Part shown: positions 20,568 to 29,341 of the stretch, in pieces
How positions within the stretch are numbered: the stretch's first letter is position 1
How the letters are laid out: the number at the start of each line of letters is the position of its first letter
Assembly: GCF_002072185.1 (NCBI RefSeq)
Contig: NZ_MVIW01000007.1
Span: 18,087 to 82,086 of the forward strand
Direction: 5' to 3'
Length of the DNA stretch: 64,000 nt
From: Actinomyces denticolens
Lineage (GTDB): Bacteria; Actinomycetota; Actinomycetes; Actinomycetales; Actinomycetaceae
Notes under the pieces: model-generated
The model's input: only the letters and a program-made list of their open reading frames with translations
The model's database searches: none
Told to the model about the DNA's origin: nothing
Position numbers and translations under genes: made by a program

Positions 20568-21389
20568 TCAGCCGATCCGCTCGTCGGCGGCGGCGGTCAC
20601 GTACTTGCGCGTGAAGCCGGCCAGGCGGAGGTTCCCGAAGGCCTCGGAGGCGAGCATCGCCCGAGCATCGCGCGGATCGTGGTGGGCGAACCAGCGGTGG
20701 CAGGTGACGCGGTGCCCGGGGCTGGAGACGAGCCGGACCTCGTCGCCCGCGGCCACGCTCCCATCGCGCAGCACGGAGAGGTAGACGCCCACGCGGGCGC
20801 GCTCGGAGAAGACCTCCACCCAGTCGCCACGCCCCACGCCGCGAGCGAAGGTGGGGCAGGGGTTGCGCACGCCGGTGACCCTCACGAGGATGCCGCGCCG
20901 CTCCTGAGTCGGCTCCCCCTTGCCCGCCGCAGGGCCGATGGACAGGATCGCTCCGAGCTCGACGTCGTCGATACCGCCCGCGGAACTCGGCTCAACATCC
21001 ATGTTCTCCCCCAGGTTCCCGGCGGCCAGGCCCCTCTCGGGGGCGAGGACACCGGCCCAATGCCGGGCCTCGGCGGCGTCCATGACGTAGAGGGCCTTGT
21101 CGAGGCCGCCGTGGTGCTCGCGATCCGCCTGCTGGTCCCCCAGGAGCCCGAGGGCGTTGACCGCCACGGGGCCGTTGACGGCGGCCTTGTGGATCGCGGA
21201 GACGCCGGGGGCGCCGCAGTCGGGGCGCAGGCGCGCGACGACGCACACGGCGCTCAGCACGCCCACGAGGTCGCCGTCGGAGAAGGGCGAGGGCTCGTCG
21301 CGGTGGCGCCCATCGGCACCCGCGTGCGGCTCGCCCAGCACCCGGGCGAGCCCGCGGGTGAGAACCAGATCAGCGCCGTCGTCCCTCAT
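20568..21389 (-). CDS. MOSC-domain protein (YiiM-like)
   Basis: 273 residues from the ATG behind AGGAGGATG. The MOSC core includes VNGPVAVNALGLLGDQQADREHHGGLDKALYVM, GLAAGNLGENMDV, and the Cys-bearing VRVTGVRNPCPTF. A C-terminal three-helix region follows. MOSC proteins handle molybdenum-cofactor sulfur or reduce N-hydroxylated compounds; YiiM-type members do the latter. The exact reaction is unknown. It lies between lepA and trmB on the same strand with short gaps. Confidence 0.85.
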   Translation of the reverse strand: MRDDGADLVLTRGLARVLGEPHAGADGRHRDEPSPFSDGDLVGVLSAVCVVARLRPDCGAPGVSAIHKAAVNGPVAVNALGLLGDQQADREHHGGLDKALYVMDAAEARHWAGVLAPERGLAAGNLGENMDVEPSSAGGIDDVELGAILSIGPAAGKGEPTQERRGILVRVTGVRNPCPTFARGVGRGDWVEVFSERARVGVYLSVLRDGSVAAGDEVRLVSSPGHRVTCHRWFAHHDPRDARAMLASEAFGNLRLAGFTRKYVTAAADERIG

Positions 21390-21455
21390 GACATCCTCCT
21401 GCTCCCCGCGGCCCGGCAGCCGATCGCGCCGAGCCGCCACTGGTGACGATTCTTC

Positions 21456-23336
21456 CTACTTGCCGTCCTTGCCGGTGGGATTGTCCGCGCCGAGCGCCGC
21501 GATGAAGGCCTCCTGCGGGACGTCGACGCTGCCGATCGCCTTCATCCGCTTCTTGCCCTCCTTCTGCTTCTCCAGCAGCTTGCGCTTGCGGGAGATGTCG
21601 CCCCCGTAGCACTTGGCGAGCATGTCCTTGCGCAGGGCGCGGATGGTCTCGCGGGCGATGATCCGCGAGCCGATGGCCGCCTGCACGGGCACCTCGAACT
21701 GCTGGCGCGGGATGAGCTCCTTGAGGCGCTTGGTGAGCTTGAGGCCGTAGGAGTAGGCGGCGTCCTTGTGGACGATGGCGCTGAAGGCGTCCACCTTGTC
21801 CCCATTGAGGAGGATGTCCACCTTGACCAGGTCCGCGGACTGCTCGCCGTCCATCTCGTAGTCCAGGGAGGCGTAGCCGCGGGTCCGGGACTTCAGGGCG
21901 TCGAAGAAGTCGAAGACGATCTCCGCCAGGGGCAGCACGTAGTGCATCTCCACGCGCGTCTCGGAGAGGTAGTCCATGCCCTGCATGGTGCCGCGCCGCG
22001 ACTGGCACAGCTCCATGACGGTGCCCACGAACTCGCTGGGGGTCAGGATGGTCGCCCGGACCACCGGCTCCTGGACGTCGAGGATCTTGCCCTCGGGGTA
22101 CTCCGAGGGGTTGGTGACGGTGTGGACGGCGCGGTCCTCGGTGGTGACCCGGTAGACCACGGAGGGTGCGGTGGAGATGATGTCGAGGTTGAACTCGCGC
22201 TCCAGGCGCTCCCGGATGATCTCCAAGTGCAGCAGGCCGAGGTAGCCGCAGCGGAAGCCGAAGCCGAGGGCCACCGAGGTCTCGGGCTCATAGGTGAGGG
22301 CCGCATCGTTGAGCTTGAGCTTGTCCAGGGCGTCGCGCAGCACGGGGAAGTCCGAGCCGTCCACGGGGAACAGGCCGGAGAACACCATGGGCTTGGGCTC
22401 CTGGTATCCGGCCAGCGGCTCGGCGGCCGGCGCGGCGGCGGAGGTGACGGTGTCGCCGACCTTCGACTGGCGCACGTCCTTGACCCCGGTGATGAGGTAG
22501 CCGACCTCCCCGGCGCCCAGCCCCGCCGTGGGGGCGGGCTCGGGGCTGATGACACCGATCTCGAGCAGGTCGTGGACGGCGGTGGTGGAGAGCATCTCGA
22601 TGCGCTCGCGGGGCTTGAGGGCGCCGTCGACGACGCGCACGTAGGTGACGACGCCGCGGTAGGTGTCGTACACGGAGTCGAAGATCATGGCGCGCGTGGG
22701 TCCGGCGGGGTCGCCCACCGGCGCGGGGACGACCTCGACGATGCGGTCGAGCAGCTCGGGCACGCCGGCACCGGTCTTGCCGGAGACCCTCAGGATGTCT
22801 GCGGGCTCGCAGCCGATGAGCGAGGCGATCTCGTCGGCGTGGCGCTCGGGCTCGGCGGCAGGCAGGTCGATCTTGTTGAGCACGGGGATGATCGCGAGGT
22901 CGCCCTCGATGGCCATGTAGAGGTTGGCGAGGGTCTGGGCCTGGATGCCCTGGGCGGCGTCGACGAGCAGGACGGCGCCCTCGCAGGCCGCCAGGGAGCG
23001 GTTGACCTCGTAGGAGAAGTCGACGTGCCCGGGGGTGTCGATCATGTTGAGCGCATAGGGGCGTATGGCGCCGTCGGGGCCTGGCGCGCCCCAGGGCATG
23101 CGCACGGCCTGGGACTTGATGGTGATGCCGCGCTCGCGCTCGATGTCCATGCGGTCGAGGTACTGGGCGCGCATATCACGGGGGGCGACGACGCCGGTGG
23201 CCTGGAGCATGCGGTCGGCCAGGGTGGACTTGCCGTGGTCGATATGGGCGATGATGGAGAAGTTCCTGATCAGCGCGGGATCGGTCGCTGCCGGGGTGAC
23301 GACGGCGGCCTGCTCGGGCGTGAGGATCGGTGACAC
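21456..23336 (-). CDS. lepA: Elongation factor 4 (LepA)
   Basis: 626 residues. The GTPase G1 loop is AHIDHGKS at about 30-37, [10 protein letters not shown] is switch I, DTPGHVDF is G3 and LNKIDLP is G4. Domains II, III and the LepA-specific C-terminal domain (ending near the [24 protein letters not shown] stretch) are complete. LepA acts on stalled or misfolded ribosomal states and is nearly universal. I start it at GTG 23336 ([10 protein letters not shown]), which has GGAAGG five bases upstream; the frame stays open another 83 codons, into the repeat element, but that part is not LepA-like. Confidence 0.97.
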   Translation of the reverse strand: MSPILTPEQAAVVTPAATDPALIRNFSIIAHIDHGKSTLADRMLQATGVVAPRDMRAQYLDRMDIERERGITIKSQAVRMPWGAPGPDGAIRPYALNMIDTPGHVDFSYEVNRSLAACEGAVLLVDAAQGIQAQTLANLYMAIEGDLAIIPVLNKIDLPAAEPERHADEIASLIGCEPADILRVSGKTGAGVPELLDRIVEVVPAPVGDPAGPTRAMIFDSVYDTYRGVVTYVRVVDGALKPRERIEMLSTTAVHDLLEIGVISPEPAPTAGLGAGEVGYLITGVKDVRQSKVGDTVTSAAAPAAEPLAGYQEPKPMVFSGLFPVDGSDFPVLRDALDKLKLNDAALTYEPETSVALGFGFRCGYLGLLHLEIIRERLEREFNLDIISTAPSVVYRVTTEDRAVHTVTNPSEYPEGKILDVQEPVVRATILTPSEFVGTVMELCQSRRGTMQGMDYLSETRVEMHYVLPLAEIVFDFFDALKSRTRGYASLDYEMDGEQSADLVKVDILLNGDKVDAFSAIVHKDAAYSYGLKLTKRLKELIPRQQFEVPVQAAIGSRIIARETIRALRKDMLAKCYGGDISRKRKLLEKQKEGKKRMKAIGSVDVPQEAFIAALGADNPTGKDGK

Positions 23337-23644
23337 GGATGCCTTCCGGACGGGCGCGGCGGGGCGCGCGGAACATACTGGGGCAGTCTCCCACGCCGCC
23401 GCCCGGGTCGGCGCGACCGAGGCCGGGTACGGGCCCGTAGCCTCAGAGATGACCGGCTGAAGTGGCGAGGTTTGAGGATCGCTCGGCCGAACCGAGGTGG
23501 TTGACCGATCAAGGACCGCATGATCCTGCGGATCTGGCCGCTGCTGGCTGGATGCGCGGGAGAAGCAATCCTCAAACCTCGCCATTCCCGTCGGCCGCGG
23601 ATGGCGCTTCGCGCGTCAGGTGAGGCTCGGCTAAGGTGCGGAGC
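23337..23644. other. Intergenic region upstream of lepA
   Basis: 308 bp between the divergent lepA and VTT-family genes. It holds the second MITE-like element (23463-23584). The remaining flanks show no gene. Confidence 0.6.
23463..23584. mobile_element. MITE-like inverted-repeat element, copy 2
   Basis: A 122-bp element with 21-bp terminal inverted repeats, one mismatch (left TGGCGAGGTTTGAGGATCGC, right GCAATCCTCAAACCTCGCCA). The ends match copy 1 at 16774-16897; interiors are only loosely alike. It lies between the divergent lepA and VTT-protein genes. Confidence 0.72.
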
Positions 23645-24118
23645 GTGATCGAGCGGATCCACGAGCTCCACTTCGCCTGGGTGCTCCTCTTCTTCTGGTG
23701 CGGCGCCATGGCGCGCTCGAACGCCATGTACTGGACCGGGCGGTGCCTGGGCGCGGGGGCCTCGCGGAGCCGCTGGGCCCGGATCCTGCGAAGCCCGGCG
23801 TACGCGAGCGCCCAGGACTGGGCGGCGCGCTGGGGCATCTGGGCGGTCCCGCTCTCCTTCCTCACCATCGGCGCGCAGTCGCTCATTCAGGTCTCCGCCG
23901 GGGTCGCGCGCGTGCCCGTGCCGCGCTACCTGCTGGCCACGGCGATCGGCGCCCTCGCGTGGGCCGGGATCTACACGACCATCGGCATCGCGGTGCTGAC
24001 CGGGTGGATGACGAGCCCCACGGGACGCTTGATGACAATCGTGGCCCTGGCGGCCGTGGCCGTCGCCATCCTGCTGCGCAGGAGGGGGCTGGGCAGGAGA
24101 GCCCCCGCATCGGAATGA
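23645..24118 (+). CDS. Small membrane protein resembling the VTT/DedA family
   Basis: 157 residues with four hydrophobic segments. Features include WARILRSPAYASAQDWAARWGIWAVPLSFLTIGAQSLIQVSAGVARVPVPRYLLATAIGALAWAG, close to the SNARE-associated/VTT domain, in which such a PxxxFL...G(A)..G...M...F pattern is typical. Full DedA proteins are about 200 residues, so this is a short member. DedA proteins flip lipids or support proton-motive homeostasis. The GTG at 23645 is 7 nt after TAAGGT and lacks a ribosome site, so I chose it over the GTG three codons earlier. Confidence 0.65.
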   Translation: MIERIHELHFAWVLLFFWCGAMARSNAMYWTGRCLGAGASRSRWARILRSPAYASAQDWAARWGIWAVPLSFLTIGAQSLIQVSAGVARVPVPRYLLATAIGALAWAGIYTTIGIAVLTGWMTSPTGRLMTIVALAAVAVAILLRRRGLGRRAPASE

Positions 24119-24150
24119 GCCCGGGCCCATGGCTCGGGGAGGCGCGGCCG

Positions 24151-24175
24151 CCTCGGCGCGTCGGGGACGCCGAGG
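24151..24175 (+). terminator. Possible terminator hairpin before the trp operon
   Basis: CCTCGGCG pairs with CGCCGAGG across a 9-nt loop, downstream of the VTT-family gene. No U-tract. Confidence 0.35.
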
Positions 24176-24243
24176 GGAGCTCGGCGCCTGCGCTCGCCGG
24201 CCCCTCACCCCCATCCCACGATATGAGCGCCGCCACGTCGGAT

Positions 24244-24273
24244 TTGCCGCCCGCTTCCCGGCTCCCCTACCGT
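24244..24273 (+). promoter_or_regulatory. Promoter of the trp operon
   Basis: TTGCCG (24244-24249), 18 nt, TACCGT (24268-24273). The -10 box is 7 nt before the trpL ATG, so transcription should begin at the leader-peptide start codon. Confidence 0.65.
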
Positions 24274-24280
24274 TCCTCCC

Positions 24281-24322
24281 ATGACGACGACGCGCACCCG
24301 CTGCTGGTGGTGGCTCCCCTGA
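24281..24322 (+). CDS. trpL: trp operon leader peptide
   Basis: A 13-residue [16 protein letters not shown], with three consecutive Trp codons (24305-24313) just before the stop. It lies about 120 bp upstream of the first trp gene. This is the classic design of an attenuation leader: when charged tRNA-Trp is scarce the ribosome stalls on the Trp run and changes the folding of the RNA downstream. There is no Shine-Dalgarno; the ATG follows the TACCGT box by 7 nt, so the peptide is made from a leaderless mRNA. Candidate alternative hairpins follow at 24324-24407. Confidence 0.9.
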   Translation: MTTTRTRCWWWLP

Positions 24323-24323
24323 G

Positions 24324-24407
24324 GGCGAGCCACTGATACGTCGTACCCGACGCCCCGCTCGCCACGAAGGCGGGCGCGAGAGCGCGAGGAGTCCCCGGGC
24401 CCGCCTT
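24324..24407 (+). promoter_or_regulatory. Candidate trp attenuator RNA structures
   Basis: GGCGAGC (24324-24330, just after the trpL stop) pairs with GCTCGCC (24357-24363). Then AAGGCGGGC (24367-24375) pairs perfectly with GCCCGCCTT (24399-24407). The second hairpin is in the position of a terminator, but no U-run follows, so it could act instead through Rho or by limiting access to the trpB1 ribosome site at about 24428. Confidence 0.6.
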
Positions 24408-24443
24408 GAGAGCATAACCACCCCTCCAAGGAAAGAGCCCCGC

Positions 24444-25781
24444 ATGAGCACCGCAGACGCCGCCCAGTCGGCCCCCACCGCCCACGACGCCGCGCCCCTT
24501 CCCGGCGCCGCCCCCACCGCCGGCCGCGTCCCGACCGGCCCGCTCGGCCCCGACGCCCCGGGATACACCGCCCCGGCCCCCGGCACGGACGTCCCCCGCC
24601 GCACGCTGCTGCCGGCCTTCTTCGGGCGCTTCGGCGGCCAGGAGGTCCCCGATTTCCTCCTACCCGCGCTCGACGAGCTCGAAGCCGCCTACACCGAGGC
24701 CGTCGACGATCCCGGCTTCCTCACCGAGCTCGAGGACCTGCGCGAGGGATACCTCGGCCGCCCCACGCCCCTGTACGAGTGCCGCGGCCTCTCGCGCCCC
24801 GGGACCCGCATCATCCTCAAGCGCGAGGACCTCGTCCACGGCGGTGCCCACAAGGGCAACAACGCCCTCGGGCAGGCCCTCCTGGCCAAGCGCATGGGCA
24901 AGACCCGCCTCATCGCGGAGACCGGTGCGGGCCAGCACGGCACCGCCACCGCGATGGTCGCCGCCCTGCTGGGCATGGAGTGCACCATCTACATGGGCGC
25001 GCACGACGTCGAGCGCCAGCGCCCCAATGTGGAGCGCATGGAGCTCATGGGGGCCAGGGTCGTCCCCGTGACCACCGGCTCGCAGGGTCTCAAGGACGCC
25101 GTCGACACCGCCCTGACGCAATGGTGCGAGCGCCTGGAGTCCACCGCCTACGTCCTGGGCTCGGCCACCGGCCCCCACCCCTTCCCCACGATCGTCCGCT
25201 ACTTCCAGTCGGTGATCTCCATCGAGTCCCGCGCCCAGATGCTCGCCCGCTACGGGCGCCTGCCGGACGCCGTCATCGCCTGCGTGGGCGGGGGCTCCAA
25301 CGCCATCGGCGCCTTCAGCGAGTACCTGGACGACGACGTCGAGCTCATCGGCGTGGAGCCCGCGGGCAAGGGCCTGAGCACCGGCCTCCATGGCGCCCCC
25401 ATCTGCGCCGGCCGCACCGGCGTGCTCCACGGCACCCGCTCCTACGTCATGCTCGACGACGACGGCGCCGTCCTGCCCTCCCATTCCATCTCCGCCGGCC
25501 TCGACTACCCCTCCGTGGGGCCCGAGCACGCTTATCTGGCGGACACCGGGCGGGCCGAGTACGTCGGCATCACCGACGACGACGCCCTGGCCGCCTTCCG
25601 GGAGCTCTCCCGCTCCGAGGGGATCATCCCCGCCATGGAGTCCTCCCACGCCATCGCCGAGGCGCTGCGGATCGCCCGCGAGCGCGAGGCCGGTGGTCGG
25701 ACCGGGGAGATGCTGCTCCTGGTCAACCTGTCCGGGCGCGGGGACAAGGACATGCACGAGGTCCGCGAGCACCTGTCCTGA
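24444..25781 (+). CDS. trpB: Tryptophan synthase beta chain, first copy
   Basis: 445 residues, a complete TrpB behind AAGGAAAG. The PLP lysine is Lys137 in HGGAHKGNN, the catalytic acid is Glu159 in [10 protein letters not shown], and the phosphate loop is [10 protein letters not shown]. The first 50 residues are an Ala/Pro-rich extension. It differs from the TrpB half of the TrpCB protein at conserved places, for example [10 protein letters not shown] instead of [10 protein letters not shown]. Both copies share the unusual HGGAHKGN (E. coli has HTGAHKIN), which suggests duplication within the lineage. It may make a second synthase, or act on free indole or serine; sequence alone does not decide. 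Confidence 0.95.
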   Translation: MSTADAAQSAPTAHDAAPLPGAAPTAGRVPTGPLGPDAPGYTAPAPGTDVPRRTLLPAFFGRFGGQEVPDFLLPALDELEAAYTEAVDDPGFLTELEDLREGYLGRPTPLYECRGLSRPGTRIILKREDLVHGGAHKGNNALGQALLAKRMGKTRLIAETGAGQHGTATAMVAALLGMECTIYMGAHDVERQRPNVERMELMGARVVPVTTGSQGLKDAVDTALTQWCERLESTAYVLGSATGPHPFPTIVRYFQSVISIESRAQMLARYGRLPDAVIACVGGGSNAIGAFSEYLDDDVELIGVEPAGKGLSTGLHGAPICAGRTGVLHGTRSYVMLDDDGAVLPSHSISAGLDYPSVGPEHAYLADTGRAEYVGITDDDALAAFRELSRSEGIIPAMESSHAIAEALRIAREREAGGRTGEMLLLVNLSGRGDKDMHEVREHLS

Positions 25782-25840
25782 CCCGCCCCGGGGATGATCG
25801 GAGACGATGAGGAGCGATAAGACGCGATGAGGAGCGCAGC

Positions 25841-27547
25841 ATGACTGTCACAGGCACTGCGGGATCGGCGGAGTCCGCGGATCCGATCCGGCCCGCCGAG
25901 CCCACGGTTCTGACCCGAAAGGTCCACTGCCCCGACGATTCCGGGGCGCTCATGAGGCGCCTGGTTGAGGCCGGCGCGATCGCCACCACCGCGGACGGCG
26001 CGGACGGTGCCCGCAGGCCGGTGGACGTCGTCCTGCTGGAGAGCGCGGACATCACCACGGGGTCCTCGCGCACGACGGTCCTCATGCTCGAGGCGAGCGC
26101 GCGACTGACCTGCGAGGGGGACCAGGTGGTCATCGAGGCCCTGGACCGGGCCCGGCCCGACGGGGAGGCCGCCGTGGCGCGCGTGCGCGCATCCCTGGCG
26201 GATCGCGTCGTCGAGGAGGGGCCCGGCCGTCTGGCGGTGCGGATCCCCTCACCGGCCGACGACGCCGGGATGGAGGAGCGGGAGCGGCTGACGGCCCCCT
26301 CGACCCTGGATCCGCTGCGCGTGCTCGCCTCCCAGGAGGTCGACCACCCGCACCTGCCGCTCGTGGCGGGAGTATTCGCCTTCGATTACCTGGCGGGCTT
26401 CGAGCAACTGCCGCAGGTGGCCGCAGGACCGAACACCTGCCCGGACTACCTGTTCCACGCCGCGCGCATCCTCCTGGTCATCGATCACCCCACCGGTGAG
26501 GCGGCACTGGTGGGGGCGAGTGCGGATGCCGATGATCTCGCGCGCAGGATCGACGAGCTGGCCACCGTCATCGACGCCGCGGGGCCCGCGCCGGTCCCGG
26601 ATGCGGGCGGGCCCGCGTCGCCGGCGGGAGGCGCCGGCCCAGTGGCCGGCCCAGCCGCCCGCCCGGTGGCCCGCGCCGTGCCCAGCATCTCGGACAGCGA
26701 TTTCGCGGGGCTCGTGGCCGGGCTCCAGGAGTCGATCGCAGCCGGGGACGTCTACCAGGTGGTTCCGTCGCGGGCGTTCACGATCGACTGCCCGGATGCG
26801 CTGGAGGCCTACCACGCGCTGCGCGAGTCGAATCCGAGTCCCTACATGTTCTACGTGGCGACTCCCGGCTTCGAGCTCCTGGGCGCCTCCCCCGAGTCCG
26901 CCCTGCTGCACAGCGCGGCCACGGGCGAGGTGGCCATCCGGCCCATCGCCGGCACTCGCCCGCGCGGGCTGGCCCCGGACGGCTCCGTGGACCATGAGCG
27001 GGACACCCGCCTGGAGTTGGAGCTGCGCACGGACGCCAAGGAGATCGCCGAGCACGTCATGCTCGTGGACCTGGCGCGCAACGACGTCGCCCGAGTCAGC
27101 GCGCCGGGCACCCGGCGAGTGCGCGAACTGCTGCGCGTGGACCGCTACAGCCGCGTCATGCACCTGGTCTCGGAGGTGTCCGGGCAGCTGGACCCGGGCC
27201 TGGACGCCCTGGACGCCTTCCGCGCCTCGATGACCATGGGCACGCTCACCGGTGCTCCGAAGCTGCGGGCCGCCGAGCTCATCCGCGCCACCGAGGGCGT
27301 GCGGCGCGGCTCCTACGGGGGCGCGGTGGGCTATCTGCGCGGCGACGGCGAGCTCGACACCTGCATCGTCATCCGCTCGGCCTTCGTGGCGGGCGGACGG
27401 GCCCTGGTGCAGGCCGGCGCGGGCGTCGTCGGCGCCTCCGATCCGGCCGCCGAGGCGGCCGAGACCGTCCACAAGGCCGGCGCGGTGCTGGCTGCCGTGG
27501 CGGCCGCCCGGGGCGCTGAGCTCGTCATCGAGACCGGGGAGGCCTGA
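25841..27547 (+). CDS. trpE: Anthranilate synthase component I
   Basis: 568 residues, chorismate-binding enzyme converting chorismate and ammonia to anthranilate. The feedback site LLESAD is at residues 65-70, so tryptophan inhibition is probably retained. Catalytic-domain segments include DVYQVVPSRAFTIDCP, NPSPYMFYV, IRPIAGTRPRG, LMLVDLARNDVAR-like (MLVDLARNDVAR), TLTGAPKLRAAELI and GAVGYLRGDGELDTCIVIRSA. LLLESADI-type N-terminal features and the overall pattern resemble the enteric enzyme. An Ala/Gly/Pro linker (about 255-280) lies between N-domain and core. Start ATG follows an AGGAGCG. Confidence 0.96.
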   Translation: MTVTGTAGSAESADPIRPAEPTVLTRKVHCPDDSGALMRRLVEAGAIATTADGADGARRPVDVVLLESADITTGSSRTTVLMLEASARLTCEGDQVVIEALDRARPDGEAAVARVRASLADRVVEEGPGRLAVRIPSPADDAGMEERERLTAPSTLDPLRVLASQEVDHPHLPLVAGVFAFDYLAGFEQLPQVAAGPNTCPDYLFHAARILLVIDHPTGEAALVGASADADDLARRIDELATVIDAAGPAPVPDAGGPASPAGGAGPVAGPAARPVARAVPSISDSDFAGLVAGLQESIAAGDVYQVVPSRAFTIDCPDALEAYHALRESNPSPYMFYVATPGFELLGASPESALLHSAATGEVAIRPIAGTRPRGLAPDGSVDHERDTRLELELRTDAKEIAEHVMLVDLARNDVARVSAPGTRRVRELLRVDRYSRVMHLVSEVSGQLDPGLDALDAFRASMTMGTLTGAPKLRAAELIRATEGVRRGSYGGAVGYLRGDGELDTCIVIRSAFVAGGRALVQAGAGVVGASDPAAEAAETVHKAGAVLAAVAAARGAELVIETGEA

Positions 27548-27548
27548 G

Positions 27549-28190
27549 ATGCGCGTCATCCTGCTGGACAACCGCGATTCCTTCGTCTACAACCTCGTCG
27601 ACCAGCTCGCCGTACTGGGCGTGGGCACCGAGGTCTATCGCAACACGGTGCCGGCTTCCGCGGTCCTGGCCGCGTTGGAGCCGACGGCGCGGGAGACGGC
27701 CGCGGGCCAGCGCCCCGCCCTGGTCCTCTCCCCCGGCCCCGGGCACCCCCGCCAGGCGGGTTGCATGATGGGGGTCCTGGGCGCCGCCCTGGAGCGCGGC
27801 CTGCCGACGCTGGGCATCTGCCTGGGCTTCCAGGCCATCGTCGAGGCCTGCGGTGGGAGCGTGGGGAGGGTCGAGCCGGTCCACGGCCGATGCACCCGCG
27901 CGGAGGTCACGTCCGCCGGGCGCGCCGATGCCGCCTTCGCCGTGCTCGACGGCGGGCCCCTGGATGTCGCCCGCTACCACTCGCTCGGCACGCGCGAACT
28001 GCCCGCCGACCTGGAGTGCCTGGCCCGCACCAGCGACGGGATCGTCATGGCCGCGCGCCACCGACGACGCCCCGCCGTCGGCCTCCAGTTCCACCCCGAG
28101 TCCATCCTCACCCCGGCCGGCCCCGCGATCCTGCGGGCCCTCATCGCCGGATTGACCACCACGACCGCAAGCGCAGGAGAGAACCGATGA
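27549..28190 (+). CDS. trpG: Anthranilate synthase glutamine amidotransferase
   Basis: 213 residues. The class-I glutaminase nucleophile is Cys91 in LGICLGFQAIVEA, where most homologues have CLGHQ. The catalytic His-Glu pair is in QFHPESILTP, and the oxyanion segment is LSPGPGHPRQAGC. It supplies ammonia to TrpE, whose stop lies one base upstream. In enterics TrpG is fused to TrpD; here they are separate but overlap by ATGA, with strong similarity to the E. coli TrpG domain (for example DNRDSFVYNLVDQL and VARYHSL). Confidence 0.95.
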   Translation: MRVILLDNRDSFVYNLVDQLAVLGVGTEVYRNTVPASAVLAALEPTARETAAGQRPALVLSPGPGHPRQAGCMMGVLGAALERGLPTLGICLGFQAIVEACGGSVGRVEPVHGRCTRAEVTSAGRADAAFAVLDGGPLDVARYHSLGTRELPADLECLARTSDGIVMAARHRRRPAVGLQFHPESILTPAGPAILRALIAGLTTTTASAGENR

Positions 28191-29341
28191 CAGAGCCGAC
28201 AACCGCGCCAGAGCCCACCACTGCCCCGGCCCCCTCGGCACCGGCCGTCGCCGGGGCCGAGGACGCCCACCGACTCCTGCGCGAGGTCATCCAGGGCCGC
28301 CGGCTCAGCCGGGAGGAGACCGGCATCGTCTTCGCCGCGCTCGGCGCCGGGGACCTCTCCGAGGCCGAGACCGCCGCCCTGCTCGCCGCCCTGCACTCCC
28401 GGGGCGAGACCGCCGACGAGGTCGCGGGAGCCGCGAGCGCCTTCCGCCGGGCCGCGCGCCCCTTCCCCGCCGTCGCCTTCCCGCTCGTGGACGTCGTGGG
28501 CACGGGGGGCGACGGCGTCGGCACGATCAACATCTCCACCGCGGCCGGGCTCGTCGCCGCGTCGATGGGCATCTCGGTGGCCAAGCACGGCAACCGGGCG
28601 GTGTCCTCCAGGACGGGGGCGGCCGACGTCGTCGCGGCCCTGGGCCTGCCCCTGGACGTCACGGCCGAGCAGGCCGTCGAGCTGCTGGCGCGCGACCACT
28701 TCACGTTCCTGTTCGCCCAGGCCTATCACCCGGCGATGAGGCACGTGGCACCGATCCGCAGGGCCCTGGCCACGCCCACGATCTTCAACGTGCTCGGCCC
28801 CCTGCTCAATCCCGCGCACCTGACCTACCAGCTCATGGGCGTGTGGGATCCCTCCATGCTCGACATGATCGCCGAATCCATGGTCAAGCTGGGCCGCAAG
28901 CGCGCCCTCATCGTGCACGGGGCGGGCACCGATGAGATCGCCGTCCACGGCGCCACGCAGGTGCGGGAGGCCACCCCCCGCGGGGTCAAGGCCTACGAGG
29001 TCACCCCGGAGCAACTCGGCGTGGCCCGCTGGGAGTTGAAGGACGTCCTGGGCGGTGAGGCCGCCGAGAACGCCGCCGCCCTGCGCGAGGCGCTCGCGGG
29101 CCGGGGAGAGCCGGCCCACCGCGATGCCATCGCCGTCAACGCCGGCGCCCTGCTCTACCTCGCGGGGCCCGCGGACAACCTGGCCGATGGCACCCGCATG
29201 GCCCTGGAGCAGATCGCCTCAGGGGCGGCCGGCGGGCACCTGGACTCCATGACCACCGCGGCGCAGCTGGCGGCCCGCTCCGGACGGGCCGGCGGGGCGA
29301 GCGGCGAGGGCGCTGAGATCGCTGAGGAGGAGCGGGCATGA
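28187..29341 (+). CDS. trpD: Anthranilate phosphoribosyltransferase
   Basis: 384 residues. The PRPP loop GTGGDG is at about 105-110, followed by [20 protein letters not shown] (133-141) and [19 protein letters not shown]. It joins anthranilate to PRPP. The first 25 residues are a Thr/Pro/Ala-rich tail. It overlaps trpG upstream (ATGA) and trpCB downstream (ATGA), so translation is coupled. Confidence 0.96.
   Translation: MTEPTTAPEPTTAPAPSAPAVAGAEDAHRLLREVIQGRRLSREETGIVFAALGAGDLSEAETAALLAALHSRGETADEVAGAASAFRRAARPFPAVAFPLVDVVGTGGDGVGTINISTAAGLVAASMGISVAKHGNRAVSSRTGAADVVAALGLPLDVTAEQAVELLARDHFTFLFAQAYHPAMRHVAPIRRALATPTIFNVLGPLLNPAHLTYQLMGVWDPSMLDMIAESMVKLGRKRALIVHGAGTDEIAVHGATQVREATPRGVKAYEVTPEQLGVARWELKDVLGGEAAENAAALREALAGRGEPAHRDAIAVNAGALLYLAGPADNLADGTRMALEQIASGAAGGHLDSMTTAAQLAARSGRAGGASGEGAEIAEEERA

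Noticed and set aside
21768..23333. 521-codon plus-strand frame opposite lepA
   Set aside because: Antisense shadow of lepA with repetitive GDEG/VDG patterns and no recognisable fold.
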